From: Odobenus rosmarus divergens
Lineage: Eukaryota > Chordata > Mammalia > Carnivora > Odobenidae
NCBI RefSeq assembly: GCF_000321225.1
Contig: NW_004451517.1
Span: 682,001-746,000 of the forward strand
Direction: 5' to 3'
Length of the DNA: 64,000 nucleotides
The notes below the pieces were generated by a model. That model was given only the letters and a program-made list of their open reading frames with translations. It made no database searches and was not told where the DNA came from. Positions 44,235 through 56,445 of this stretch are shown in pieces. The position numbers were made by a program, and so were the translations under genes. The first letter of the stretch is position 1; each line of letters opens with the position of its first letter.

Positions 44235-44475
44235 GCCATGGTGGCTGAGAACACAGGCTCTGGAGCCAAGCTGCTTAGATTGCAAATTCCAGCCTTGGCA
44301 GGTGGGAGCTGGGGGACCTCAGGCAAGTCACTTAACCTCTCTGTGCCTCAGCTTCCACATCTATGAAACAGGAACAAAAACAGAACCTAGATCAAAGGGT
44401 CATTGTGAGAATTAAATTAATTGATACACAGAAAGGGCTTTGCCCATTTTTTGGCACACAATAAGCTCTTTGGAC
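44235..44475 (+). repeat. MIR SINE, nearly full length
   Basis: 'ggctgagaacacaggctctg', 'caggcaagtcacttaacctc', 'tctgtgcctcagcttccaca', 'gggtcattgtgagaattaaa' and 'ttggcacacaataagctctt' span the whole MIR. Confidence 0.9.
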
Positions 44476-44719
44476 AAGTTGGTTATTTCTCTATCATTTC
44501 TCCATGGAATAGATACACCTTAATTTCTTTCGTGTGACTTCTCATTAAGCAACTTGCCCAGAGCCGGCATTTGAAACCAAGCCCTGTCTGTGTGACACCA
44601 AAGCCCATCCAGCTAATCAAGGTGGAAACCTGAGATGGAATGCCAAAGAGGCATTTCATAAACACCTGAATTGTAAGAAAACGCTTTCTTTAAAATAAAA
44701 AGAGACTCAGATCTGGCAT

Positions 44720-44885
44720 CAGAGTTCAAGCCCGGCTCTATCTTTAACCGAATGATCTCAGTTAAATCACTCCTTTTCTCTGAGCCTCAGTTTCCCTGTC
44801 TACAAAATGGGGGTAATGAAAGTATCTGCTCTTGGGACGGTTGTGAATCAAATATGCTAGTGCATATAAAGGCAGACAATATATA
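44720..44885 (+). repeat. MIR SINE fragment
   Basis: 'cagagttcaagcccggctct', 'tctgagcctcagtttccctg' and 'tctacaaaatgggggtaatg'. Third same-orientation MIR within 1 kb. Confidence 0.8.
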
Positions 44886-45228
44886 CTAAATACGCCTCTC
44901 TGCCTTCCAGGTCAGGAAGAGCTGGATTGGACTCGCAGATGTCTGAGGTTCTGTCTCCTCATCTGAAAAACGGGAGGGAAAGAGCCATTTTCCCAAAAAT
45001 GAAATGGAGGTGGGATGGTGTTGCCCTAACATAGGCGCTGGTGCTCCCGCAGAGGCTTGCCAGTGCTATTGGCCAGGCTTCAGTAGCTGTGGAGGGCACA
45101 GAGCTTTCCCGGGTGGCTCGGCTCAGACCCTGAGGGTCCCCACCACTCATGTCTATGGAAATGGGATAGCCCTTGGCCGCTGGGGATCAGTCCCTCCTTC
45201 CCAGAGGTTAAAATGATTAAACCTGGAG

Positions 45229-45420
45229 GTGCCTGGGTGGCTCGTTGGTTGAGCGTCTGCCTTCGGCTCAGGTCATGATGCCAGGGCCCTGGGATCAAAC
45301 CCCGTGTCAGGCTCCTTGCTTGGGGGGGAGCCTGCTTCTCCCTCTCCCTCTGCCTGCCACTCCCCCTGCTTATGCTCCCCCCCCAATAAATAAATAAAAT
45401 CTTTAAAAAATAAAAATAAA
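45229..45420 (+). mobile_element. CAN-SINE (tRNA-Lys-derived), older copy
   Basis: 'ggtgcctgggtggctcgttg', 'gttgagcgtctgccttcggc', 'tcaggtcatgatgccagggc', a CT-rich tract, then AATAAATAAATAAAATCTTT and an A-rich tail. Target-site duplications are not clear, and it is more diverged than the copy at 31.6 kb. Confidence 0.9.
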
Positions 45421-45689
45421 TAAAACCATGATACTTGAGTGTCACTCTGTCGGCATATTGCATCATACAGCATTTACGGATGATAGAATGAAGCTCAAAT
45501 GTGAGCCTGCGGACCATCAAGCATGTATTTTTTAATATGCTTGCTTTTAAAAATCATTTGGGATGCTGCAATGAGCACACACGACTTTTACAATGAAATA
45601 AAATTACACTGAAAAATAGAAAAGTTAAAATAAACAAATAAGGATTTGTGTCATGCGATTCATCTGTAGTTTCTCCCAAGCCTCATTTG

Positions 45690-45825
45690 TGACAGGCAGG
45701 GGAGGCCAGAGGTTACGGCCCTGTGGCCTATGTTCAAATCCCAGCCCTAACGCTTACTACTGAGACATCGGGCAAGCGTACACCATGACTCAGATTTCTC
45801 CTCTCTAGAGCGGGCTGGCCGCTGT
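45690..45825 (+). repeat. MIR fragment
   Basis: 'tgttcaaatcccagccctaa' and 'cgcttactactgagacatcg', then 'gggcaagcg' and a diverged end at the L1 junction. Confidence 0.6.
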
Positions 45826-46415
45826 ATCCAACACAGAGTTACCGATGACCCAGAAGTTCTGCTCCTAGACAATATACCCAGGAGAACTGAAAGCAAGTGT
45901 TCAAACAAGAACTTGTACATGAAGGTTTATAGCAGCACTATCGACAATAACCAAACAGTGAAAACAATTGAAACACCCATCAACAGACGAATGGATAAGC
46001 AAACTGTGTTCTATCCGTGCAGTGGAATATTATTCAGCCACAAAAATGTAGGAAGGATTGACACCTGCTACAACATGGATAAACCTTGAAAACATGACAC
46101 TAAGCGAAAGAAGCCAGACACAAAAGGTGACAGATTATATGATTCCATTGATAGGAAACGTCCAGAGCTGGCAAGTCCCTAGAGATAATAAGTGGATTCA
46201 CTGTTGCCAGGGGCTGGGGGAGGGAAAATGGGGAGCGACTGCTTAGTGGGCAGAAGGCTTCTTTTTTGGGGAGTGATGAGAATGTTCTGGAATGAGATAG
46301 TGCTGATTTACAAAATCATGAACGCATGAAAAGCCACCAAATCGCACAGTTCATAATGGTGAAAGTGCTGAATTTCGTGATACGAATTTCACCTCAATAA
46401 AACCCCAAAGCAAAC
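45826..46415 (+). repeat. L1 3' end, sense
   Basis: Clear L1M match from the end of ORF2 through the 3' UTR: 'gacccagaagttctgctcct', 'aggtttatagcagcactatc', 'tggaatattattcagccaca', 'ttgccaggggctgggggagg', 'aatgttctggaatgagatag' and 'tttcacctcaataaaacccc'. ORF2 is broken by stops. Confidence 0.9.
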
Positions 46416-46869
46416 AATATGCACCCCCAAAGAGCTGGGTCTGACATGAGGACACACCTGGGAAGTGTTTGCACAGTACCCGGCCTATAATAAGGACTCC
46501 CTGAATTCAGTTCCCTGGAGGAAAATGCTTGACTTGCATGGTTCTAGAACTCTTTTCTTCATGCCATCAAACCTGAGAATCTCGCTCAGAGAGGCCGACA
46601 ATGTGTCCTGGAACAGAAGCCCTCTCTGCGAACCCCTCCGATCTAGTTTCCGTGGCACTTGAAGACTAAAAGGAAATTGAGGCCAAACGGGGAAATTGCA
46701 GGGGAAGTAACCGCAATAAAGGGAATAATCTGGAACAGTGGTGTGTCCTCTTTCTTCATGAAGACCAACTCAGGAAAAATAAAAGCTTTTGTGGGGCATT
46801 TTTCCCCATTTAATAATGAAAATCACTGAAGTGCGTCCCATAGAAAATATATAATCTTACAATTTAGGC
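46416..46869. other. Intergenic stretch with no recognised feature
   Basis: No gene or named repeat recognised; AT-rich toward the end. Confidence 0.4.
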
Positions 46870-47070
46870 TACATGCTGTTTGGGGTAACAGCGGAGTGGA
46901 GAGCGCCGATTGCCCGGGGTCGAATCCTGCCTCCGAGGCAGGGGCTGTGGGCCTCCTTCAGACGCCCCCTCTGCACCTCTCAGAGCAGGCGGGTGTGAGG
47001 CTCACCTGCAGCGTCTCGGGGCCAGTGTCTGGCACAACATGAAGGCTCTGTAATCGTTAGCTCTTATTAA
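46870..47070 (+). repeat. MIR fragment
   Basis: 'ggggtcgaatcctgcctccg', 'tctgcacctctcagagcagg' and 'cagtgtctggcacaacatga' in MIR sense order. Confidence 0.6.
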
Positions 47071-47224
47071 AGACATGATTATATGATTGCCATTCATATC
47101 ATATTTTTCTCTATTTTTTAGCCAAAAAAAAAGTTAATTTCTGGGCAAACTTCAGGAATGGAACAGAGAGGCAGATTTCTAATCCTTCCATCTGAGATTT
47201 GATTTTGTGAAGAGAGACGGGTCA

Positions 47225-47430
47225 TCAGGGCTTCTTCATCTTGGCACGGTTGACATTTGGGGCTGAGTCCTTTGTTACGAGGGTTGGCCTGTGCATGGTA
47301 GGATGTTACACAGCCTCCCGGGCCCCTATCCACAGCTTGCTCACCTCACCCCACCCTCATTCGTGACAACCACAAATGTCTTTGGACGTTGCCAAATGTT
47401 CCCTGGGAGCCAAATCACCCCTGGTTGAGA
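47225..47430 (-). repeat. MER5A-like element, nearly complete
   Basis: 'tcttggcacggttgacattt', 'catggtaggatgttacacag', 'cgtgacaaccacaaatgtct', 'gttgccaaatgttccctggg' and 'cacccctggttgagaaac' span the element in reverse. Confidence 0.85.
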
Positions 47431-47439
47431 AACATTTTT

Positions 47440-49234
47440 TTTTTTGGAAAAATGGGAACAAAGTGACAGTCATCACACTTTATTGGTTTTGTTTTTTTTT
47501 TTCTCCCCTCTGCTTCTAGAGAAGTGTTGAGAAACACTATATTGGGGTGAGTTTGTAAAAATCACATTTTAGGGTGACAGATGACTTCTCAGTTTGGTGG
47601 TGGTGACAAGACTTTTGAACCAAGAGTTTAAAAAATCCAGCATTTTGGTCCTGGCTCTTCATCACCGTAAGTATGACTTGTGATGCAGATTTCTCATTGC
47701 CCTCTGTCTCATCCTTTGTCACCTGGAGACCATAGCACACTCCCTCCCACTCCTCTGCCCCGAGGATGCAGAGGTGTGACAGTGGTGGCCCCCTGCAACT
47801 CAGCACCTGAAGGCTGTCGGGTGGAGAGACCGGCTGGGAAGCCCTCTCAAGCTCCCCGGGGCTCTCCAGAAAGGCCCCGCAAATCGGCTGAGTCCAGGAA
47901 ATTACAGGTGCTCCGAGCAAGGCCTTCGTAGTCACTGGGAGGAAGGAGCACAGGAGAAGTGGGCTCGCTCGCCCAAGAAGGCGACTCTTTGGGGGATGTT
48001 GCGGCTCAGAGATGTTTCAGCTTCCCCCTTCACCTCTCAGATATGGCTTTTTCTAAACTTCCCCAGCCTTTCCTAAACCCTAATCTCCAGCTTCCCGGAA
48101 AGCAGGGAATGCTGCTGTAAAAACAGACATTCCGAGCAGCCCCCCTTCCCCAAACCACATCTCTCTTTTCGGAGAACTCCCACTCAACAGGGTGGCCCCG
48201 GTGGCAGCCATGTTTGTGCCGCAGAGCCAGCCTGGGTAGCCACAGCTGATTGGCTCACGGGCAACATGTGACCCCCCATTGGTCCAATCAGAGGCTAGCT
48301 CTCTGCAGTTTGAACTGAGAGACCCAGAACCGGGAAGCCAGAGCTGAAAGCCTCCGCAAGGGTCCCCGTGATGCCTCTGTCCCTCCTCCTAGCTGTATCT
48401 CCCCCCACCAAGCCTGGGCAGGCCCTCGTACCCCCAAGACACACCTTGAATCTTTCCTGAATGGAAGTAGAAGAGTGGAGGTCCATAGACCCCCTCATGA
48501 AGGCCTCACTACTCAGACTCACCTTCTCGACCTGATTGGAAGTTGGAATTACCAGGGGGCCCCGGCGGTTCTCACTGATAGGTCTGGGGTGTGGCCCGAG
48601 CACCTGAATAACTGAGAAGCTCCCCAGGTGAGGATTCATGTGTGGCCAGCACAGGTCCATCTGCCTGACAGGTTTGCTCCCACAGATCTCCCCTCCACCT
48701 GAGCTCCAGGAGAGTGCATTCCGCTGCTCGCAGCCCAGGGACTCCTGACCAACATGGTTCTCAAGGCTTTGCTCGTTTCCACCTCAGTCATAAACTTGAA
48801 GGGGCTGAGGAGCATGGAAGCTTCCAGAAGCCACTGTGCACCTGCCTCTCCTGGTAGCCAGGTGAGATTTTGCATACTCGCTTATAAGCAAGTAACCACA
48901 GCAAGGACAGCGATTGCTCACATTTCTTGACTGCTTAGTGCAGGGGTGCAGTTAGGGCTGAGGGGGGTACCACAACTGAAAAAAAAAAGATAATGTGTTG
49001 ATGCAGTGTTTAAAAAACAAAATCAAAAGTAATGTAAAAAAAAATCCACGATGAACAAAATATCAAAACTTTAAATAAAGACAAGATCAGTCACAGGGCT
49101 GTGCTAACCCATCCCAGAACCTAAGGCAGAAACAAAAATCAATAATACCGAGTATGTTTTTATTCATCTTGACTCCTCGGATTTTTGGCAGTTGCTCTCC
49201 GCCATCTTAAACCTGGCAGTGGAGATGTGTGTAC
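47440..49234. other. Intergenic stretch, mostly unassigned
   Basis: T-runs near 47430 and 47495, A-rich 48980-49080. 48249-48288 holds ATTGG twice and CCAAT once, probably part of an old repeat. No gene. Confidence 0.4.
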
Positions 49235-49935
49235 CTCACATGCCTCCCCCTTGTTCCAGCCTGGCTCCGCGTGTGCTGGCCCTGGGCTGCCTGCCCCAGC
49301 TCATGCAGTCCTCCTCCCGCCTGGACAATGCCCCTACCTGTACCGGGTCCCCCTGATTGCATTGTCCCCCCACCCCAGTCCCGGCAACCCATTCTCTACC
49401 CAGAGCCCCAGAGATTTTTTAAATGAAAATCGGATCTCATTAGTTTTCTGTCCAAACTCTTCCAGTGGGACCTTCACCCTCAGAACAGAAGCTAGACTCC
49501 GCCTCCGGAGCCTCACACTGTTGTCCCTGTTTCTCCACCCCCCTCCTCCCTCCCTTAGTTCTGGCACGTGAGCCACTTGGCAGCAGCTTGAACACCCCGA
49601 TGCCTATTCCTGCCTCCTGGCCTTTGCACGGGCTTCAGCGTCTGCTGGAACATTCTGTTCTAGAGTGTTTGCCTAGCTCACCCCATCTTTAGTTCATTCA
49701 GGGCTCAACCCCAGTGTCACCTCTTCAGAGAGACCTTCCCTGACCAGGCATCTTCATCCGTTTTTGGACACATCTTCCTCTGTTCATCATGACTTGGGAG
49801 TTTTCTTATTTGGTAATCTGTTTCCTTATTGGTTAATGTAAGGTCCACAAGGATAGGGACCTGGTCTGCCCCCCACTGGATCCCTGTGCACAGCTCAGGC
49901 TCTTTAGGTATTTTCAGAATGAATGAATGAAGTCA
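49235..49935 (+). repeat. L2 LINE 3' end, long
   Basis: 'cctcctggcctttgcacggg', 'gagaccttccctgaccaggc', 'taaggtccacaaggataggg', 'cactggatccctgtgcacag' and 'cagaatgaatgaatgaag' give a well-kept L2 end. Upstream to 49235 is weaker. Confidence 0.8.
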
Positions 49936-49939
49936 ATTT

Positions 49940-52808
49940 TTCAGGTAAAGAAACTGATCCCCTACTCTCCCCAAAGTTCTGAAAGGGTTTGCTCTGAATT
50001 CTAACATGGGACCCCCTTATTCCAGGCGGTCACTGGGACTTAACTATTTGAAGATTCCTGTCCCCCCTTGATTTCAGCTCCTGCACCCTCAATCTGGCTC
50101 TCATTACGGTTGCTGCCACCCACCCGCAGACTAACAAACGTGGAACAGCTGTGCTGCAGGAAATCGCCTCCAACTCAACCCCGATGCTGTAGGGATGTCT
50201 TTAGTTAACATAAATAGGCTTTTAACATTCATTTTTTTCTCTTTGTGCAAAATACCTATCATTAATTCTGACTTGTGAGATCAAACAGTTAACAACGTGT
50301 TGATCCTAGCTTACTTTCAAGTGATGTATTGTATCATTTCGGAGAGTTATGGGGGGTTGATACTTTCTTTGACAAACACATCCAAGTCCACCAGAGAAGG
50401 GCTAACCAGCATCCCGGGGAAGGAAGCAATTAACAGCTCCACCCCGAGGGTTCCGAGCACCATTGCGTCATTCCTCCGTGTTTTATTAAACACTGCCTTT
50501 TTCTTTTGCATTCTGGTTTTCTTTCTTTCTTCCGTCCTTTTTTTTTTTTTTTTGCAACCAAAGGAAATGAGCTTCTCTAATCCATCACTTCAAGCAGCAT
50601 CAGAGGTTGAGTGGAAAATAAAAAGGCTTCATTGAGCATCATTTGGGCTTTTTTCCTCCTCCATCTATGTTGACATGCCCCTGCAAGCCTCTTCATGAAT
50701 GGACCTTGCTTTCTTCCTGTTGTGGCCCTCTCTGCCTCCCCAGGAAGGATCAGCACTTTGTACCCCAAATACCAGTCATTCCAAGACAAAAACACATCTT
50801 CAGTGCCTCCAGGATCCAAATGAGCATATAAACCAGTGACATAGTCTAGGTATAAGACACTAGGGAGTGGTGGGGACTGAGGCACACTGCAGAACCCGTG
50901 CCCAGCCGGAAGGGGCTGCCACTACTCGGGTCCATATGTTGGCTGTTTGAGGATCATTTTTCAAGAGAACCTGGAAATCTGGATTATGTATTTATTTTGG
51001 CAAAAACCTAAAAATTCTACATAAGCCAAACCAAACCAAAGGTCCCAAAGGCCACTGGTTTATAAGCCCTGTTCTCCAGCCGAGCTTCTTAAACTGGAAC
51101 ATGTTTAGCCTCCAGGTACAGTCAGTGGGTGAAGGAGTCAGAAAAACTCAGAAGAAACGAGGAATGTCCTCTGGGAAAGTTAATTGCTTTAGAAGTTCTT
51201 TTGAAAGAAAGTTTGTGGGATTTCACTGATAGACAACTAAAACCATTTTTATATTAAACTATATTACAGAGCAGAATGTAAAAATCAAATCAAGCAAACA
51301 AAAAAAACCCCCAGAACCTCAAAGAAATGCCACTTTTGCAGTAGGTAGATTTGGGAAACCCCTCCAGACCCCCAGCTTCTGTATTCCTTTTCCTGCACCA
51401 TCAGGAGCATTGTGATGGAAACGTTGAGAAACCCAAGAGACTTGGTCTTCTCATCTGTGCACTCGATGTCATAACGGTGCCTACCTTGTGGAGTCATTCT
51501 GAGGAATCAACGAGACAATTTGGGTGCCATTTCTGGCCTCCCCAGCATGCCACCCCTCCTTCCAGTCCATGCCCTGTAGGTGAACCCGACTCCCTTCACT
51601 GCCCCGTGCTGCAGAGCACTAACTCGCACAGGGCAGACGGCACTCAATGCCCGGCTCGGATTTGATCTTCTGTCCCCATGAGAAGTGTGTGAATTTTCAA
51701 TGGCCTCAGAATAAATGGGAGTGTGACCTGCATCTCATGATCTTCGTAGCTTGGTGCCTGTCTCCTTAAATAGCTTCTACTTTGGGTGCGTGCCGGGTTC
51801 GCTTCCTTTGGGATACAGAGCCATGAATTGGACACAGCTCCCCTGGGTTCCTTCCAGGCTAGGTGTAGGCTGACACACAGTAGGAGCTCATCGAAATTTG
51901 GTGGAAATAAAGTTATGCCAAATTAGTTTCCCAAGCAGGCCATCTGCTGCAGGGAAATCATTTCTGGCAGAACTTTGATGAGATTCAAGCATGTTGAGTG
52001 ATTTATGGAGCTGTTAAATATACACTAAATCAATCTGCTTGCCTTTTTTTTTTTTTTTGGAAGGGTGGGGGTGGAGAAGTGACATCCTTAAGGGAAAAAT
52101 AATGTCTCTGAGCTAGAATTTGCAACCTGGGACCTGACATTGCGTGGAAAATGGTCACTGCTGTAATATGAACCCAGCCAGTCAATGCAAGTATGATAGT
52201 TTTAATGTTCCCCAAATCTTGCAAAATGTGTATCCAATTAGCCACTACTGAAGGGCCTTATTTATAAAATAATACTTTCGTGGTCAGGTTGCACTTTTTC
52301 CATTCATTTCTGGTGCACGGGGCTCAGGTTGCAGATTCTGTCTGTGACGAATAGAGACAAACATCGCATTTCTGCTGGCATCCACGGGGCTGGGTGGAGT
52401 CAGGCCAGAGCAGCTCAAACCCTGGGACTTCTCATTTCGGCCTCTCCCTCAGAACACGGGGGTGAGGAAGGACCGTGAGGAGCGCTGGGGAGGGAGTGGG
52501 GTGCGAACAGTAAGAGGAAAAGTCATTTTTCTTGGACAGGGGTGGGTACAAGCGTGGTGTGATCCAGGCAGGCCCCGGACACATCCCGTTGGCTAATTGG
52601 ATGGGGAAGTCTGAAGAATTTTGTGGTATGTGGGAAATAGCTCCCTGGCCCACTGAAGGGTTTGGTTTCCTTTTCTAAAGCCGGTTTTATTCCTGTTAAT
52701 GCTGTGCATCATTCCCAAGCCTCTGCTGAGTTACTGTAATGGCAGCCGAGTTCGGTAGATGGGGATTTCGAATTTGGAGCTGGTAAGAAAGACAGGGACG
52801 TTTTGACG
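49940..52808. other. Repeat-poor intergenic block (candidate conserved non-coding region)
   Basis: About 2.9 kb with almost no recognisable interspersed repeat, unlike the rest of the window. 50190-50450 and 51890-52300 are AT-balanced, with many TAAT cores and no simple repeats, which is how deeply conserved vertebrate enhancers often look. Poly-T runs at 50538 and 52047 are the only low-complexity parts. Conservation cannot be judged here. Confidence 0.35.
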
Positions 52809-52809
52809 C

Positions 52810-52998
52810 AGGGCTTAACAACCCTTTTCTGCAAAGGGCAGATAATAAATATTTTCAGCTTTGCATCTACTCAATCCTGCCTTTGTAGCCCTGGACAGTA
52901 TGTAAACAAACGGGCAAGGCTGTTCCGATAAAACTTTATTTACAAAAACAGGCAGTAGGTTGGATTTGGTCCACAGGTCCTAGTTTGCCAACCCTGGC
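52810..52998. repeat. Non-autonomous hAT element, MER20-like
   Basis: 'cttttctgcaaagggcagat', 'aataaatattttcagctttg', 'taaaactttatttacaaaaa' and 'caggcagtaggttggatttg', ending 'tagtttgccaaccctgg'. Best-preserved of the three copies. Confidence 0.8.
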
Positions 52999-52999
52999 T

Positions 53000-53694
53000 T
53001 AGCCCAATGGGAATGGAGACACAAAATTGAAGCAAGCTGGCCACCTTGCCCAGGGTCTAAATCAGTTCTCTGTCTGTAGTGACTGTGAACTTCGGTCTGT
53101 CTCTGGTAAGCAGGGGCTGTCGCTCCAACCGAAGTTAATGTCTTTTCCAAGCCCCCTGTGCCAGGTGGCAGAAACCTAACGTTAGGGATTTGGGCTCCTC
53201 CTTTCTCTGGAGTGTTGCTTAGGGAGATCACATAGCCTCGGATGTGCCCGGGGTATCTGGTCCAGGCTGTCCCCAGGTGTTCCGGGCACCTGTCCGGTCC
53301 GCCTCCTTCCCCTCAGTGCTCACCAGTCACACCAGTGCCCTCGACGTCTTGGGAGCAAAGCCTCTCCAAGGGGGCTGGGTCCCGGGGCCACACCTGGCAG
53401 AGCAGCCAAAGGGGCCACAGGGAGCTCTCCTTGGGTACCATGGAGCCCTGAGCTGAAGAAACGAGGCTCCCAAGCACACCCAACAGACATTTCTTCTATA
53501 GCTGCCCCTTTGTGTGTCTTGGGAAAATGCTGGGAGTCGACCAGTTCCCTGGACCCTCTTCCACGAATGGCCAGCATGGGTTTTCTGCACTCTTGGATCC
53601 CCAGAGTAACAGGAAGTTCTATCATCCACCTATACCTCGTTTGGGGAGTCCCGGGGAAAGGGAAGGGTGCGGATCTCTAGCACCTTCACTATTG
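53000..53694. other. Intergenic stretch with no recognised feature
   Basis: No gene or named repeat. Confidence 0.4.
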
Positions 53695-54110
53695 TGTTGG
53701 TCACGATCAACACAGTAAACCACACAGCACACTGTCCCGAAGCTCGGTGGCTTGCACAACGGGAGCGGTTGATCGTGGTCTGGCTGATGTAGGCTGGGCT
53801 CTGCTGGGGTCTATGCTTCAGGCTGAGGGTCTGCTGGGCTGGGTTATAGGACGAGGGTTGGGCTCACAGCCCCAGGTGCGTCCGCTCCGAGGCCCAGGCT
53901 GAAGGTGCAGCAGGTGATCCTGGGCTTATTCTTCTGATGGATCACTGGGCACGGGAGCCAGGCCAAACATGCCACTGCTTGTGTCACATCCACTGAGGCC
54001 CGCTAGTCAGAGTAAGCCCCAGCCCCAGCCAAGTCCACAGGGAACAGGGTGGGGAGGGATAGTCTGCCCTTGGCGTGAAGGAGAGGGCATGAGTGCTGAA
54101 CGATAACCCA
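53695..54110 (-). repeat. Old interspersed repeat, probably MaLR-type LTR
   Basis: 'gaagctcggtggcttgcaca' and 'tgatgtaggctgggctctgc', then 'tgggctgggttataggacga' is a common mammalian block. Family not named. Confidence 0.35.
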
Positions 54111-54139
54111 TCAACGGTGATCACAACCCCCATGCAGTC

Positions 54140-54490
54140 CGTTAGGAGGGCTTTCATCCGCAAAGAACAGAACACTCATCTGAACGTAGCTTCAATGGTG
54201 GATTTAGTAATCCCGCCAATCATCTGGAGACAGATGGTTCCAGGGTTGATTTGAGGCCTTCATGTCAGCAGTGGCCTCCTGGGCTCCTACCTGCTGGCCA
54301 TCCCATGCTCGGTGCTACCTCCCGGTGGCATTCCAAGCAGGAGAATAAGGCAGGCTCTTCTCCCACCCCTGGCTCTTGTCAGGGACGCAAATCTTGGCTC
54401 TTAAGGCCTTGCAGGCCTGATTCCTCTGCCTCCTGGTCTCAGCACAGAGGCTCTGAGTGGAGAACCATTTGAGTCAAGACAGGAGACGGA
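54140..54490 (-). repeat. Old interspersed repeat, family not named
   Basis: 'gctttcatccgcaaagaaca' and 'gttccagggttgatttgagg' lead into a 'ctcctgggctcctacctgct' region. May be the family seen at 14.72-15.18 kb. Confidence 0.35.
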
Positions 54491-54554
54491 GAATTGCTTT
54501 GTGATACAGCACTGTCGAGGGCAGAGGGCCTCCCAGAGATCAGGCCCCTATTCT

Positions 54555-55125
54555 AAACCCTGGAGCCTATGAGTCTGGTATGTTACCTGGCCAACTGGAC
54601 TTTGCAGACCCCATTAAGGTTACAGGTGTTAAGAGAGGGGGATCAACCTGGGTTTTCCAGGTAGGCTCACTTTAATCCCATGAGACCCTAAAAGCAGAGA
54701 ACTTTCTCCGGCTGGAGTCAGAGATGTGGCGGATGAGAAAACAGTGATCTGAAGCAGGAGGGGCTCTATCTGCTGTTTCTAGAAGGGCTACGTGGAAAGC
54801 ACGAGAAGGAACATGGGCAATGTCGAGGAGCACAGACCAGTCCCTGGCTGTCAGCCAGCGGGAAATGTAGGGAGACTTCAGCCCTACCACCACAATGAAC
54901 TGAATTGGCCAGCAATCCAGATGCGCCTGGAAGCACATTCTTCCCTGGAGCCCCGAGCACAGAGCATGGTCCTGCCAATACCTGGGTTTCAGCCTTGTGA
55001 GCCCCAAGTGGAGGACTTCTGACCTGAGGAAGGGGCAACAGCTTGCCAATAATAAATGATTGCTGTTTTAGCCATTAATTTGGTGGTAGTTTGTTTGGGG
55101 AGCAATTGGAAACTAATAGGAATGT
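54555..55125 (+). repeat. MLT1 LTR, sense
   Basis: 'gagaactttctccggctgga', 'agcacattcttccctggagc', 'tttcagccttgtgagcccca', 'ggacttctgacctgaggaag', 'ccaataataaatgattgctg' and 'ttggaaactaatag' give a nearly complete copy. Confidence 0.8.
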
Positions 55126-55129
55126 CATT

Positions 55130-55429
55130 TCTCCTTCCCATGTCCTGGGCAGAAGTGAGCAGTTTCCTGCTGGGGGCTCCTGGGGGGCAGTCCTGCTGGG
55201 ATCTCTGGGAGACAGTGTCCGACAAGCCTTAGAGTTACCTGTGAGGAATCCCAACACTTACCCACCTGCTCCCCCATCAGTCATTGCCTGAGGGTGATTC
55301 CGGGAGTGCGTGCGGGTGCTAGCCTTGGAAGCTGGGGCGGGGGTGGGGGCGTGGCGGGCATGTCACATGCCTGGGAAGCGTGAAGGCCCAGGGAAAATGT
55401 GTGGGGCCCCGGCAGCGTTTGTTAGAGTC
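55130..55429. other. Intergenic stretch with no recognised feature
   Basis: GC-rich, with a G-run near 55335. No gene or named repeat. Confidence 0.4.
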
Positions 55430-55640
55430 TTCTTCATAAATCCCTCAGCCACCTCCGTTTGGACATAAAACAAATGTCTTTCTGGGTTAATGAATACACT
55501 TTCTCAACATCCATTGTCAAGGCTGCAGCCTGTGTGCTCATAAAGGCTGTGACACTGGCATTCGACATTTGGCCGCCTTGGTTTTCTCTCTCGTATAAAG
55601 ACATGTGCAATCATCACTGTTTCGAGAGCTCTATCCTCTA
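55430..55640. promoter_or_regulatory. Candidate conserved non-coding element
   Basis: Repeat-free and compositionally even, with HOX/CDX-like 'ttcataaatc', SOX-like 'acaaatg' and 'aacaaatgtc', and TAAT ('gttaatgaa'). It resembles known developmental enhancers in texture only. Confidence 0.25.
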
Positions 55641-56274
55641 GATTTCTTGAAGTTTCTTGTCAGTTCAAAAAGCAACGTTCTATCCTTTCCCTGCACATGG
55701 GTCCCGGGAGGATGCACCCAGATCCCGGCTTGCTGCTTTCCGTTCCTGTTAGTGACACCCAGACAAGGAACAGTGCGCAGGGGAGCAGGGTGGCTCGAGC
55801 CGGTGGTGAGAGGGAGCCTTTGCTCGGGTACGACGTGGCCGGCAGATCCCTACAGAGAAGGAGCATCATCTCTAGGCAAACGGGGGCGTAGCTGAGAAAT
55901 GCACAGATTTCCTGAAGCAAAATGTCATGCGTTTGTTTTCTTTTCTGGTGGGAGTAAAACTGACCCCATAAAAATAACAGTTTATCTTCAGGCCTCGGAA
56001 TAGAGGCAGCTCTTGGGGGGTGATCAAAACAGAGTGTTTGAAGGAATAGAAACATCTTTGAGGTCACAGGGTAGCATGGAGCCCGGCTTTTGGCAGTGTA
56101 ATGACAAGTCCTTCGCCACGGGGTTGGGGGGCGGGGTAGCGCCTACATCTCGCTGTGAATGCACACCCCGTGTGTGCTCTGCCTCAAACCCACCCGCACA
56201 AAATCCTCCCTCCTGCCACCTTCCCTCCTTCCGCCCCCCTGCCCAGCTCAGAGGAGCTGGCTGCCCTTAGCTTC

Positions 56275-56445
56275 AGAGAAAGAGTGGACTGAACCCTCTA
56301 GAAGACTTTCTGTCTCTGAGACTTACCTATTCAGGACATTTCATAGAAATGGAATCCTCCACTATGTGGCCTTGTGCATCTGGCTTCTTTCACTGAGCGT
56401 GATGTTTTCGGGGCTCGAGCTCAGATTTACAATGCAGGACTCCTG
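56275..56445 (-). repeat. L1 fragment, antisense
   Basis: 'aggacatttcatagaaatgg', 'aatcctccactatgtggcct' and 'ctggcttctttcactgagcg', then 'tgatgttttcggggct' match the antisense L1M ORF2 end. Confidence 0.75.

Noticed and set aside
48249..48288. Two ATTGG and one CCAAT box within 40 bp, suggesting an NF-Y promoter
   Set aside because: The surrounding text ('gattggctcacgggcaacat', 'ggtccaatcagagg') resembles a common old repeat in which these boxes recur, so it is not evidence for a local promoter.
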